NCBI GenBank assembly: GCA_021030915.1
Contig: JAGEMR010000095.1
Span: 1-64,000, forward strand
Reading direction: 5' to 3'
Source of the DNA: Astrothelium macrocarpum
Lineage: Eukaryota > Ascomycota > Dothideomycetes > Trypetheliales > Trypetheliaceae
Length of the DNA stretch: 64,000 bases
Shown here: positions 10,348 to 22,223 of the stretch, in pieces
Numbering within the stretch: the first letter of the stretch is position 1
Layout: each line of letters opens with the position of its first letter
The notes under the pieces: model-generated
Told to the model about the DNA's origin: nothing
Databases searched by the model: none
Seen by the model: the letters and a program-made list of their open reading frames with translations, nothing else
Translations under genes and position numbers: made by a program

Positions 10348-13208
10348 CTATACAAGTGTAGTGGTATATTCAGCAGTCAGCGGGATGCCCTTACTGGTCG
10401 CCTTATCTTGCTTAATCAGCGATGTGTTGGTTGACGTAGAATTGCCACCACCGGAGCCCAACAAGGATATCTTTGCAATCGAAACACCAGGATTGTAGCC
10501 AAAGCTACCCGTCATTTTGAACACGCCTCCCTCATACGAGAAGTCGATGAGCGAAGTTTGTGGCTGGTCAATAGCATTACCCTCATCAAGGTAAAGCGTT
10601 CCGGAGGCTGTACCATCGAGGCCAGGTGCGACGACAATCTCAAAATCCTGCTTACGAAGCTCGGCAGTCGTGTTGGCGGAGTTGAGGCGTTGAGGAATGA
10701 TGGTGCCGCCACGATAGAAGATAGGAATGCCATCAAAGCCAACGTACCCCTCGGTAACATAGGTAGCGTTGCCACGAATAGGCTGTCGCGTCCACCAGTC
10801 GTAATAGATGTCGTCGGCAAGATAGTAGCTGACGCTGGTGCTGTTGTCGTCCGTAACTGGGGCAATAAGAAGGCCATTGCCAAAGAAGAATTGTAACTGA
10901 ATAGGGAAGGTATTGGTATCATTGGGATAAATGAAGAACATGGGATTAAGGAGTGGTGTGCCATCCTGCGTTTGCTGGTAAAGAGCCGTGTAGATGTAGT
11001 CGAGGAGCAGATACCGAGTGTTGATGGCCGTTCGAGACGCGTTTTGTGTGATTGGTAGATACGGACGGTAGAACTCGTGGGGCAGGTGCTCATTATCTAT
11101 ATGATTGCGGTAAAAGGGAGAGAAAGCACCCAGCATAGACCAACGTGCACACAATTCATCACTGGTGTCATACCCTGTGTAGCCACAAACGTCAGATCCG
11201 ACCATGGGAACTTGGAAAATTGCGGCAAACTCAAGCATTTCCGCAATGGTGATTCGATAAGCTTCCCACGTAGCTGTATTATCTCCAAGCCAGTGACCGA
11301 CGTGAGCGCCAGCTCCTGCGAATGTGCTGCGCGTAATCACCATGGGGCGATCAGCCGGCCGACGGTTAAGCATGGCATTGCGGCTTGTGACGGACATCAT
11401 TGTGCCATACAAGTTGTGCGTATCGTATTCAGCAATACCGTTTGCATGAATGAGATTGGTATCGAGTGTCAAGTTGCTGAGACTACCTGTAACGTCATTG
11501 ATCGCATATGGCGGGTCAATGAAATTTCGTCCCGGGAGACCAAGCATGTCACCACCCGCTTGACGCTTCGAAATAGAGCCATTCGGTTGGAAATTAGCAG
11601 GGAAGCCAGGAGCTGGCGCGGGAGGCGTAGCACGGACTGGTGGCGGTTGAGGCGGGTCGCCGTTCCCGTTTGCAAAACCTTGAGGATCCGAACAGGGGTA
11701 GTAGCAGAAGTTTGAAGCCTCGTTCATGTCGATCCACAGCGCATCGATGTCAAGGCCGTCTGTTGCATCGAAGAAAGATGAAAATTCTCCATTCCAGTAA
11801 TCTTGCGTGCCAGGAGCAAACCAATCAGGGAAAGCCGTTACACCAGGCCAGACAACACCTTGATAAATTGAGCCATTGGCGAACTTGAGAAAAGCGTCAC
11901 TTGACACGCCATTCTCGAACGGTGTGTAGTTGTAGTATGCAACAGCAGGATCTACCATGACAATGTAGTGTTGCTGGCGTGAATGGATAGTGGAGACCAA
12001 TTCTTGCATCAAGTCCAGTGGGAAGCGATCGGGATCAAGAGTGAACACTTTGCGATAATCCATGTAGTCGATGTCCGTCCACATGGTTTCCAGCGGAATG
12101 TTTGCGATGCTGTAGTTGGAGACAACCTCGGAAACTTCCCACACGTCTTGCATTCCGTAACGACATTGGTGGAAACCGAATCCCCAGTAAGGCATCATGG
12201 CAGGGAAACCAACCACTTCAGCATACTGTTGGGACACTTGAGTAGGACTAGGGCCGGACACGAAATAGAGATCAACGATTCCACCGATAGTGTTGTACTC
12301 AAGATACTGTCCAGTCTCTGCGGTGTTATTAATCTTGATGTCCATACCGTTGGAGTTGAGTAGGAACACTCCATGCGTGCCGCTGGAGCCACGATGATCA
12401 AAGTACACCGGATGGTTACCGTACAAGTTTGTCCCAGAAGGGGTTTCGTAGGCATCTCGGCTCCATAGAGTTCGCGTGTAGTTTGTAGTGTTGAGCTGGA
12501 AAGGATCTGTGTGCTCCCCGAGTCCATACAAATGAGGCGAATCCGGCAATTGCGTCCTCAGGCGTAGATATTGAGACTCAAAAACGAGCGCAGCGCCTGA
12601 AGTATTGAAAAGCGTCTCTCCGCTGCTTTTGCGCGTCACTGCAAAAGAGAAAGGATTGGCTATGTACGAAAACGAAAGATCGGCATCGTCAGCGTTGACA
12701 TTGCTACTGTTGGGGCGTGGGAGCACGCTATCTGGGACTTGGTAAACTTGCTCCGCCGTGTCATAGATCTGGACATGGAGTCGTTGTGCTGGGTTGATCG
12801 TTAGCAGTTGTTACCAAAGCATGTTCATTAGCCCTAAGTGAACGGAGGGACAAGGCTGGATTGACACATGTAGTTACACTACTATGCCGCCAAGCCATGA
12901 CCCTGTGTTGGTAGTTATGAAACAAGCTAGGAGCCGAGAATTGACTTACTTGTCTGATAGTCCACTGACAATGTCAAGTTCGTGAGGTCCGTCCCATAGG
13001 TGTTGCAAGCTGGACCAGCAAGCGACAAATCAGCGGTCAGGGAAGAAGCCGACTGTACGACGTTGGATGCCGTGTAGCCAGGACAGCTATCGATGCCAGA
13101 GGAAGTAGAGTTGCCTGATCTCCTAGCAACTGCTGTAGCGAAGGAAAATGAAGCCGAAGCTAAAAGAGTAAGGATTGTTGGGACCGCCATAGCGAAGAGA
13201 TCTACCAA
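10348..13208 (-). CDS. Secreted alpha-glucosidase, glycoside hydrolase family 31
   Basis: It releases glucose from the non-reducing ends of maltose and starch oligomers outside the cell. The exons are 12950-13208 and 10348-12788, giving 899 aa. Start codons at 13208 and 13190 are both possible, and the latter gives a cleaner signal peptide (MAVPTILTLLASASFSFATA). The GH31 nucleophile signature LWIDMNEASNF has its Asp at about residue 440. The acid/base region HWLGDNTATWE is near residue 589. Many N-glycosylation sequons (NTS, NYT, NLT, NST) fit a secreted protein. The 161-bp intron joins VDYQT to the RLHVQIYD block in frame. The order of N-terminal domain, catalytic barrel and C-terminal beta domains matches the fungal agd/maltase family. 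A 14-bp perfect inverted repeat lies about 150 bp upstream, and a TATA-like stretch (TATACATTTAAAG on the minus strand) lies at 13284-13296. Confidence 0.94.
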
Positions 13209-13283
13209 ATCAAAACTCCACTGAGGCTCTGGGGATGGGGTAGAGGCAGGTTAACCATGTTCAATTGCTGGGGTTCGTCCGCC

Positions 13284-13296
13284 TTTAAATGTATAA
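13284..13296 (-). promoter_or_regulatory. TATA-like element upstream of the alpha-glucosidase gene
   Basis: On the minus strand the sequence reads TATACATTTAAAG, about 75-90 bp before the first start codon of the GH31 gene. A CGG triplet adjoins it downstream. Core promoter function is an inference from position and composition. Confidence 0.35.
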
Positions 13297-13360
13297 GGTG
13301 GGCCTGGGGAAATTCTCGCTATCACTCCGGTTGTGCGGTGTTTTTTCAGGATCCACTCGA

Positions 13361-13406
13361 CCTCACCTCTCGCACTCACGTCGTCCGCGCGTTGCGAGAG
13401 GTGAGG
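13361..13406. repeat. Perfect 14-bp inverted repeat (hairpin-forming) upstream of alpha-glucosidase
   Basis: The arm CCTCACCTCTCGCA (13361-13374) is followed by an 18-base spacer and its exact reverse complement (13393-13406). It lies about 150-200 bp upstream of the GH31 start codon. It could be an operator for a dimeric regulator, a terminator-like hairpin or a relic of a small inverted-repeat element. Confidence 0.75.
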
Positions 13407-14351
13407 AGCTAGACTCCGGGGAGGTAACATGGTCTTCGCGTGGGTCTTGTCGGTGATCAGTTGACCTTAGGAGCGGCGATAATCCTGCCTGTTCTAGCAG
13501 GGAAGTCTGCAGTCTGGCGATCTTCTATTGGCTAAGGGGCAAAGACGTTCCTGTGGGGAATACACACGGCATGCCCGCAGCCAGTGAGTCTGGCGTGGAG
13601 AAGATTGGAGAAGCAGGGAAGAGGTTGAATTGCGGGGATGCTCAGGTGTTCAGCTTTGGAGATAGCCTCTCACAGCGCCTACCCGAGTCGTGATCCGTGA
13701 CTTTCTTCTGCAAGGGGTCCACCAGCAAATATTCGCTGCATCACTCGGTGCATTTGTCGGCGCTCACCTTGTCCTGGCATTGGCTCTACTTTCCGTTAAG
13801 TGGTCCCTTTTTCGCTCTGCCGCGCCTTGACGTCAGGTGTTGCACCGGTTAAAAGCATAAAAACTGTCGAGCCCTCAGGACAGTAATCAAGCTAGTCTCC
13901 CGTCAGCATCCTATATGCGTGGCTACATGCGCGATTGTGAGCATGTGAAAAGTCACCCCTTCTGGATCATCATCGCCAGTGTCTTATGCCTACTTCTAGC
14001 GATGAAACGTCCCGATAGAAATCTAATGAAAGGATGAGATCGGTAACTCCTAGCCTGTATCTAGGCAGCTTTGCATACGTCTAGTGGCAAGCTTCCCTAC
14101 GGCGTCTAAGTTGACATCCAAGCTAATTGGAAAGAGCACCGCGTAACACCGATGAGAACACTGGGGAACATCGACTATGAGATTAGGCTTGCGTGGAGCA
14201 GCGCTTTGAAATACTTGAATTGAGAAATGCATGGTTTGTGCGTTAGTTTAGCAACGCATGGTCATTTACAAGACGCCGTTATCAACTCCGTAATGAGAAG
14301 GTTCAAGTCATCGCCACGCACACTTGCCCACGAAGCTGCCTGTCAGTCATC
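13407..14351. other. Gene-free stretch between the alpha-glucosidase and eL19 genes
   Basis: No credible coding region was found; the only reading frames are about 60 codons without family features. It probably holds distal promoter sequence of the alpha-glucosidase gene and the eL19 3' untranslated region. Confidence 0.5.
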
Positions 14352-15284
14352 CTAAGGCTTTTGCTCTGGCTCATCTGCCGTCAAAGCCTGTCTCTTCGCT
14401 GACACGCGCTCCTGTCTCCTTTCGCGTGCCGCCTTGGTCTTTGCACGTTTAGCGTCCATCTCCTCCTTGAGAACCCTTTCACGCTGTTTCTCGGCCTTGG
14501 CCTTGTGGATCTATGAGAAAGGGAAAGTCAGTTGTCTGAATTCTTGGAATAACCTTTCAATCTCGCTTAACCTCGAGTCCATTGGATAGGGATCCAGAAA
14601 ACCAAAATATTAGAATTACGTACATGTTCAACCAAAGCGCGCTTGTGCTTGAATGTGTTACCCTTACTGAGGTGGTAAAGTTCGTGATAGAGATGTTTGT
14701 CGATCTTGCCGCTGGCCCGGTATTTGACAAGGAGACGGCGCAAGACGCGGAGTCGCCGCATCCACATTACCTGACTAAAAGCTCGCTCGTCAGTTGTGTG
14801 AATTCTCTTGTTGCTTGGAGACGAAGCAAAGATGTATGATCGGTATGATCCGGATAAAAAGTACGCGCAATTACCTTGGCATACGAGCGTCCTTTGTACC
14901 CTTCCGTTTTCCAAACCCTCGGTGTCGTCCAATCCTACGAGCAGCATTCAATTCGCGGGCGCGAGAACGTGAATGCATTGTGACGGGCTTGCGGATGATG
15001 AGGCCATCAGAAACGAGCTTGCGGATGGTTTGACGAGAGTTGGCATTGGAGATTTCGTTGACTTCATTCGGGTCCAGCCAGATCTTGCGTTTGCCACAAC
15101 CGACTACTGAGGCCGCGAGACGCTTCTGAGTCCGAAGGTTGACCCTGTTTTGCATTGAATATTAGCCAGGTTACAACAGAGGCAAGTGGTGACGTTTTCT
15201 TTATGCTTGGCCATCAATCAGAGCCGGCTTGGTCTGAAGAATCTCTAGGTTATCTCGAGGGAGTTTGATGGCTAACACTTACAT
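14352..15284 (-). CDS. RPL19: 60S ribosomal protein eL19 (RPL19)
   Basis: This is a structural protein of the large ribosomal subunit. The exons are 15283-15284, 14875-15144, 14624-14774 and 14352-14510 (193 aa), giving MVNLRTQKRLAASVVGCGKR and then the whole conserved family sequence (IWLDPNEVNEI, HRGFGKRKGTKDARMPSQVMWMRR). The tail is a long basic helix ending ADEPEQKP. Intron 1 (15145-15282) splits the start codon: AT is in exon 1 and G in exon 2. Introns 2 (100 bp) and 3 (14511-14623) are in conserved core sequence. All donors are GT (GTAAGT, GTAATT, GTACGT). It lies downstream of LTN1 on the same strand with about 290 bp between them, which should contain its promoter. Confidence 0.97.
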
Positions 15285-15575
15285 TGTGAATGCGATGGGC
15301 GAGGATGTTGATGGTGAAGAGTTGCACGATTCAAAGTGATGATGAGTCTTGGAGAGGGGAGGTGTGCGATATGCGGACGTGCGCCAGGTTCGGGTATTTT
15401 AGCGAGCCAATGATTTGCCGCACGCCCCAGTAGGATTTTACTATCAGGACGACACCACAATTGTAGAACTCCCAGTACCTGCGCAGCTGGGTAGGAAGGC
15501 ATTACTATAAACGTCCCTTGAGGAAAATGGCTACTTCAGAATTTCTATCTACCAGCTCGAATAAACTCGCCAATG

Positions 15576-18500
15576 CTAGCCATAATTGAATGGATTTCGG
15601 CACAGCGGACAAGTGCTCGCATTGCTTGACTTGAACCATTTGAATAAGCAGCTTGAATGGAACAAATTCTTGCACGTACTGCAACGTTTGCTCGGCAACT
15701 GCTTATCTGCGCTGATGATCGAATAGCAAATTGCGCATTCTGTTTGTCCCTTTAATGCTCCGATCACGTTCTTTCGCCAGGCATTTAGTCCGTCCGGAAT
15801 AGAGCCATTCGAGAACGTGATAACGCCACGGCAATTGGTCAACCAACTCTGCCATTTCTTTTCCTCGACGGCAACGCGACTGATTCCTTCTACGCGCGCT
15901 TGTTGGAGGGGATATGCGCCTGGCAGTGCTATCAATATTTTCATAGTCTGTTCATCAACCACGTACGAGGCCGCTACTTCTTTTGCTCTGTGATTGACCT
16001 TGACTGTCAGTGTCTCGTCCGGCGAACCGTCTTGGGCGTCGGCCCATTTATTGGCACTCTCCAACGCGTCACTGATGATTAGAGGGGAGATGTATTTTTC
16101 CGTCCATGATTCAATGGAGATCACCTTCTGCCTCGACTTGCACTCGATCCACCACGATTTCACAACCGATGGCATGTGATTTAGCGACAGGTAGAATAGA
16201 TGTACTGACAACCATTGCATCTCTCGTTCAGGAAGCGACTCGACATTTGGCTTGTAACTTACAATGTCGAATCCTGATGCGTCAAGGGCCTTGCCTTTCC
16301 CGTGTCCAAGGATATCAGAGAGTAGGTCTAGTAAGCTAATTAGATAGCCCCCTTCTTTGATATTCTCGATGTAATCTGTTTTGACCTTGTATGACGAGTT
16401 TTTGAAATGGGCAAATACAAGCAACCAGCTAAGGAAATAGGCGCGCAATGTAGGGGGAATTTCCATCTGAAAGTCAATCTTTTCGAGATTGCTGAGAGTC
16501 GGAGCTTCGAGAACCATTGAGACCAATTCTTCGGGAAGCCGGGCATCCTTTTTATCCGAAGCGGCATCAAACGAGATCTGTTCTTGCTTGGCAGGTATCT
16601 GCATCTCAAGTATTGCGAATGCTGTTTTTTGTATGGATTCCGATCGGGCTTGGATGAGCGGATACAGCTCGCTCAAGTCGTCATAATTTCGTAGAGGCGT
16701 CTCCGAGATTTGTCTTGCCAATAGCTCCTCTGTGATCCTCTGCGGATGATAACCATCTCTCGACCGAGCTTCGAGAGTTTTCAAAACCGTCACCATTTTT
16801 GAAGCAGCCATCACCTGAATATCGTTCCAGGCATCCAAAAGGTCGTCATTTACGTCTTCTTCTTCGCTTAATGATCGGAAAGTTCCGAATACTCTGAGAG
16901 ACGCGTGAAGAAGGGGGAGCCATCCACTGAATGCTGATGGAGTTGAGTTCCAAAAATCGGTTATGACATTCAGTAAATCGGACCAGTACGAGCCGTACAT
17001 GTCCCTCATATGTCCGATCACACCTGACAGACATCGAAACGTCTCGGCTCGAATCGTGGGTGCTACATCCGGATCCTTGACCCAAGCAATAATGTGTTGT
17101 ACGAAGAAGACAATCCTCTGCTTGGCCACCCGTCCAATCGGAGCTTCTTCTGCACTTAATATGGCATTCACAAGGACAAGTTGACGTTGAATTTTGACTG
17201 GATCATCTTTTACTTTCAGACTGGTGAGCGTTGCGATCAGTCCGTTAAACAGGCTGAGCAACTCGTCTGTTTTTGCAAGAAAATCTTGCATTAGCATCAA
17301 ATAGGAGACAAGGCGTATATCATCTGCTACGTGTTAATCCTGACAGTGGAGATAGTCAACTCAAAGGCACCTACCTTCCCTTTCACGTAACGTCTCAAGC
17401 ACTACTTCCAAGCGCTGCTGATTTATCATAGAAGGACGACCATGCAACTCGACTAGCTCTCCGACCATTTTACTCCAAGCTAGAGAATGGTAATACGACG
17501 AAGGCGAAGTTCCTTTGGTTGAGTTATAAAGAGACTCAACTGTTCTTGACACCAATAGAGATTCTGATTGGTCCGGAGAGGAGCGCGACCAATCTTTCGA
17601 CACTTGAAGCCATTTGTTGATTGTAAGCTGTGCTTCAAACACCATTTCCAGAACCTCAGTCTCAACACTGGGCGCAAACAACCCGCGTGCTCCGCCCAGC
17701 GAAATGTCCTCATTCAGAAGCTGTATACCCAGCTCCAAAAATTCGAGTAGTTTCATCTGATGCTCTTGTTCGACAAAATCAAATATATTGGTGTGTGAAA
17801 TGAGTTGACTGATATAGAATAGTATGCGTAGCAATCGTGAGAATCCGTTAATATCCCAGTCTTGCGATGCTGTAGGAGGTTCACTCTTGCTGATCAGGTA
17901 AACAGCGCCACCCAATACATTTGTGATGGCCAAATCATAAGTAGGCCGTGTTTTGAAGAATGACGCCAGAATATCGTCTAAGAAGGCGGAGTCAGGAAAG
18001 ATTTTTTCAGCAACTTGTACCTGCTCCTTCTCTGTCTCAGTCCATAATGTTTGGGCCAAATTGACGAGATTCGCGATTGAAACGGAGCTGGGTGATGCCT
18101 CGCTGAGACCTCTCGACACGATACCGAGGACTAAATTCTTTGAATTAGACCTATGCCCAGTCATCAAAGAGGCACTCAAGTTTGACGCCTCGACTGCAAC
18201 ATCCTCATCTACAGATTCAGACAGTAATAGGAGCTCCGAGACAAGATTAGAACCTGGAGTCGTAGAAACAAAATTGCCAAGTGCTTCAGCATTAAATCTT
18301 TGAACGATTTCAAGGCTCTTGAGAACGCGAGGTCCTTGGTCTGAAATAGACAAGGATTCTGTAAGATTCGATAAGACAAGATCTATGTTCTTGGACGATA
18401 GTACAGCATTGTTTGGGCTGAGAATCTGCGGGATTAGCGAATCATTGCTGGTGGATGAATCGGTACTGTCCAATTTAGTCACTAATTTGCGTGATAGAAG

Positions 18501-20480
18501 GCCTTGCAATTCAGGGTCTTGCGTAGCATTGCCTTGCTGGACTTGTGGAGAGGAGATCATGACTTCCAATGCCTCGTTCAGCCGCTTGGCATTGGCTTCG
18601 TCTTGCGGTGGGCTTTGTAGCAATAAGCCTTTCATTGTTTCTCTCCAAGCTTCTTGACAGTTCTCGATGTGGCTACACATTGGAAATAGCCGAACAAGTT
18701 TTGCGCTTGAAGGAGAGATTGGCACGACCAGATGCACTATATCATGTGATATGAACGAAGATAGGATATCGAAAACGGGACTGCTATGCTCTAGAAGCTG
18801 AGGGATTTGCCTGAGGCTTGATTCAATAACGCTTGCCGCGCCATAGGGCTTACCGTTTCGTATTTTGAGCAGCGAGATAGCTTCTTCAATGACTCGTGCC
18901 GCTGCTTCGAAAAGAGGTTTGACTGCAAAACTTTGCTCGACGGCTATGGCGCAAACCGAAGCCCATCGCTCTCCTTGAAGAGCCAACGCATCTTGAGAGA
19001 GCTCAAAGTTTTTCGCTTGTTCCGGCGAAGAGGCTTTCATGTCAGCTACAAGCGAGGACGAGATTTCTAGCCAAGCATCTTCAAACGGCTCTCCGAGCAG
19101 CTGCACGGCTTTTGCCAGCAGCGTCTTGGACCAGGATGTCATTGGGAGATTCCATTGGACCTGTGAGGTATCGGGTTTGATATACATGGTTACAATTGGC
19201 AATATCAGATCAGTCAGAAGTTTAGTTCGGTCATTACTGGATAATTTGTTTGAGAGATACTCCGCGGTGTTTAAGTATGCTATCCAAGCTGCTTCGAGAT
19301 TTGGCCGTGGTTCATCCTTGCAAGTCACGCCAGTATGTAGTGCGTCGAGGATAGATCTATCATCCTCGGGTTCATGTGAAACAATTGGTATCTCCTGGAG
19401 AAGCTGGGTTACCAGAGGCCAGAAGTTCGCAGTCCCCATTTGAGACCCACGTGATAGAAAGTGTGTTAAACGACTCAGAGCTGGCCTTTTTGACGTGTAG
19501 TGGTCTGTCCAAACAGTAGAGTAGTTGATCGTTAATGCAACTAAACATTCCACAAAGTCCGTTGATGATCCCAGCTGGCTTGTTCCAAGGCCTTTGTAAA
19601 CAAAGAAATTACTAATGCCAACAGGATCTTGTGAAAAAACATCGGGTTTCTTGTCCAAGGAGACTCTCATTAAGCGATAGACGGCTCTCCTGACAGCAGG
19701 ATCTTCATAGTGAGAGAACTTCCATAAGTTCTTACTACCTAATAGCTCATTATAGGCATCCTGGTGTTTATCGACTTCCAGACTGTCCAAATCGGATAGG
19801 AGGCTACTAACCAGCATGATGCTCGAAGAGATCACTCTCACATATTTCGCTTCAGCGTCATCAGGGCTTACACTTCGCTCGTCACTCAATGTCTGTGCTG
19901 TTTCGTTGAAGATTGCGTCCTGACAATACTGCAGAATTGAGCCATGGTATATTTTCCTGAGGTTGTATAATTTCTCGGAGGTTGGAAATACTAATTTCAG
20001 TGACTCTTGAGCTGCGCGTGCTGGGGCTCTGTCACTGTCGTAAAGACCAGCGAGCCATGAGCCGACAATGTTTGACAGATAGAGGGCGATTCTCTTGCCA
20101 CAGGCTAAGCTGAGACGGCCTTGTAGGATGTGGGAAAGCTGGCGCACTCGACGATCATTGTCAATTGAGAGACGAGGACAGCATTTAATCCAGGCATGGA
20201 GAATGGCGTCTTCCACTTCTTCCTGATTGGTTCTCAGTGATTGGACGTGCACTTGGAGCTCCTCTAAAGCTTTCGTCTTTGTTGTCCCGTCCTTCTTGGC
20301 CAAGTTCTTGAAGATTACTACAACGTTGGCATCCGATATGAGCGTTAGATCCGGAGGTTCTGCAGCGTATGAGAGCGTTGAGGAGGAACTGAGTCCCGAG
20401 CTAAATCCAAATCCCGATCCAAATCCAGCTGCACCAGCTTTTCCACTGCTCGCCTGGGCTTTGGAAAACTTTTTGCTCAT
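15576..20480 (-). CDS. LTN1: E3 ubiquitin-protein ligase listerin (LTN1/RKR1)
   Basis: This is the ribosome quality-control ligase that ubiquitinates incomplete peptides stuck on 60S subunits. The exons are 17375-20480 and 15576-17326, split by a 48-bp intron, giving 1618 aa, close to the usual size. The N-terminus (Gly/Ser-rich MSKKFSKAQASSGKAG, then PPDLTLISDANVVVIFKNLAKKD) matches the family's conserved N-terminal region. The middle is a long helical HEAT-like solenoid. The last 50 residues form the RING-variant domain, with zinc ligands in the order CAIC, CSTC, HSSC and CPLC. It neighbours the eL19 gene, so two 60S-related genes are adjacent, but they are not known to be co-regulated. Confidence 0.95.
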
Positions 20481-20856
20481 CCTAGCGTCGTTTCAGGCAT
20501 GCGTTGTGGCAGCTTTGCTGGCAATCGGGCTTTGATTGCTGAACGATATGATGGTGCTAGACGGATGAGACTTCATGCCCTCAAACTGTGCCCGAAGTGG
20601 GTCCCTTGTGTCGACTAAATCACGAATCGAGATAGATGTCTGAGATCAATGCGTCACAATCCGCTGCACGCCGCTAAGATTATTAGCTTTCGCGTATAGC
20701 CGAGACGCATCAAATTAGCGCCGATAAACAGACATTGTCTGCCCCGAATCCGCATCTCGTCCTATACTATTTCGGTTACCAACCTCCAAGCATTGAGCCT
20801 GTATATATACACATACACACATTTATATACATTTTCGGCCGTGATCAAGCAGGCTC
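20481..20856. promoter_or_regulatory. Divergent promoter region between LTN1 and the GST gene
   Basis: About 375 bp separate two start codons on opposite strands. There is a short TATATACACATACACAC-type stretch near 20810-20830, about 35 bp before the GST start. No specific binding sites are claimed. Confidence 0.4.
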
Positions 20857-21881
20857 ATGCTGAGAAGCCCTATCTTTGGTTATTCTCGAAACTTGAAACA
20901 TGTTTTCCCACCTAGATATGTGTTTGTTCATCAAGCCTTCCATCATGACGTGGCAAGTGAACGACCTTCGGGCTTGATCGCTAGCAAGGGCATTGAGCTT
21001 CTGACATTTGGCACGCCAAATGGTGAGTTACAGCGGTCTTTAAGCTTGTTTCGAGCTATGTGCTGATGCTCAACAGGACATAAAGCATCTATAATCTTGG
21101 AAGAGCTCAAGGAAGCCTACGGGAAGGATTACACGTTTCAGTCAATCAATATCGCGGACAATGTGCAAAAAGAGCCGTGGTTCACTAAACTCTCTCCCAA
21201 CGGGCGCATTCCTATCATCGTAGACCACGATCGAAACAACTTTGCCGTTTTTGAAGGCCTTGGTACGCCTAATATTCTGCATTCCGCAGGAGCTTTGGAG
21301 CTTAAAATGCTAACCATGGCTGAATAGCTATTCTGTCCTATCTGACTCGTCACTACGATCCTGACCACAAATTCTCCTTCTCCGATCCAGATGACATATC
21401 CCTTGCTGAACAATGGATGGCTTGGCAGCATGGGGGCTTGGGACCCATGCAGGGCCAGGCAAATCACTTCTACCGATTTGCAAAGGAACGTATCCCATAT
21501 CCCACGCAACGCTACGTAGGCGAGACCGAACGACTGTTTGGTATTCTGGATGCGCGTCTTGATAGTCGTGACTACCTCGTCGGCTCGGACCAAGGAAAAT
21601 ACAGTATTGCAGACATTGCTAACTTTGGATGGGCAAACGTTGGGTATTTCGCTGGAATTGATGTCAAGAGCTTCTCGAATGTTCAAAAGTGGTTGGATAG
21701 GATCAATACGCGTCCCGCTGTCCAAAAGGGGCTCTCTATACCAGCGCCACCGCAGGTAGTGAATGACATTTTTCTGCAGAGACTGGAGCGTGAACCAGAG
21801 TTTATGGAAAAAGAGCGGGAATTGCGCGAGTTGAGGGATAGGGCAAAAGAACAATACAACTACAAGTACGCTTCGCCGTAA
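20857..21881 (+). CDS. Ure2-like glutathione S-transferase
   Basis: Predicted to be a glutathione-dependent transferase or peroxidase of the fungal Ure2p-like/GST-nu group. The exons are 20857-21022, 21077-21262 and 21328-21881, giving 301 aa. The thioredoxin-like N-domain carries IELLTFGTPNGHKASIILEEL and the substrate-binding NGRIPIIVDHD. The helical C-domain includes the VGETERLFGILDARLDSRDYLVG and SIADIANFGW motifs (the GST N-capping Asp region). About 45 residues precede the GST fold, rich in basic, aromatic and few acidic residues; these could be a mitochondrial presequence or a mis-called start. Ure2 itself regulates nitrogen catabolite repression in yeast, but no Asn/Gln-rich prion domain is present here, so the protein is more likely a detoxifying enzyme. 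Confidence 0.88.
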
Positions 21882-22223
21882 CAAATTCAATGTACAGTCT
21901 TTGCTTAGTCGTTGAAGAATTGTTATTAAAGTACAATCCAAAGGCATCGGATGATACTTTGTATATAAAATATATTGTATCGATGTAGCAAAACTACGCC
22001 TTGCAGGCATGAAGGTTTGAATTCGAGATATTGGTGCAATACGTTATTTAGGTACTCCAATGTCCTGGAGGTCCGAGCGTAGACCCTTCCTACCTTTATC
22101 CCTTTGAGACGTAGCGCCATCAAGATTCAAGACTCACAGTTGCTCTGATACCTAGAACTCTACGTGCTCTAGCAATTAATCTCAGACCGCGAATATCGGC
22201 CTTTGCGGCCCGCAGCTGTCAAC

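Noticed and set aside
11077..11715. 212-codon plus-strand frame inside the alpha-glucosidase gene
   Set aside because: Antisense shadow of a conserved GH31 coding sequence; no recognisable domain.
21138..22010. 290-codon minus-strand frame over the GST gene
   Set aside because: Shadow frame: the plus strand is a clear three-exon GST, and this translation has no family features.
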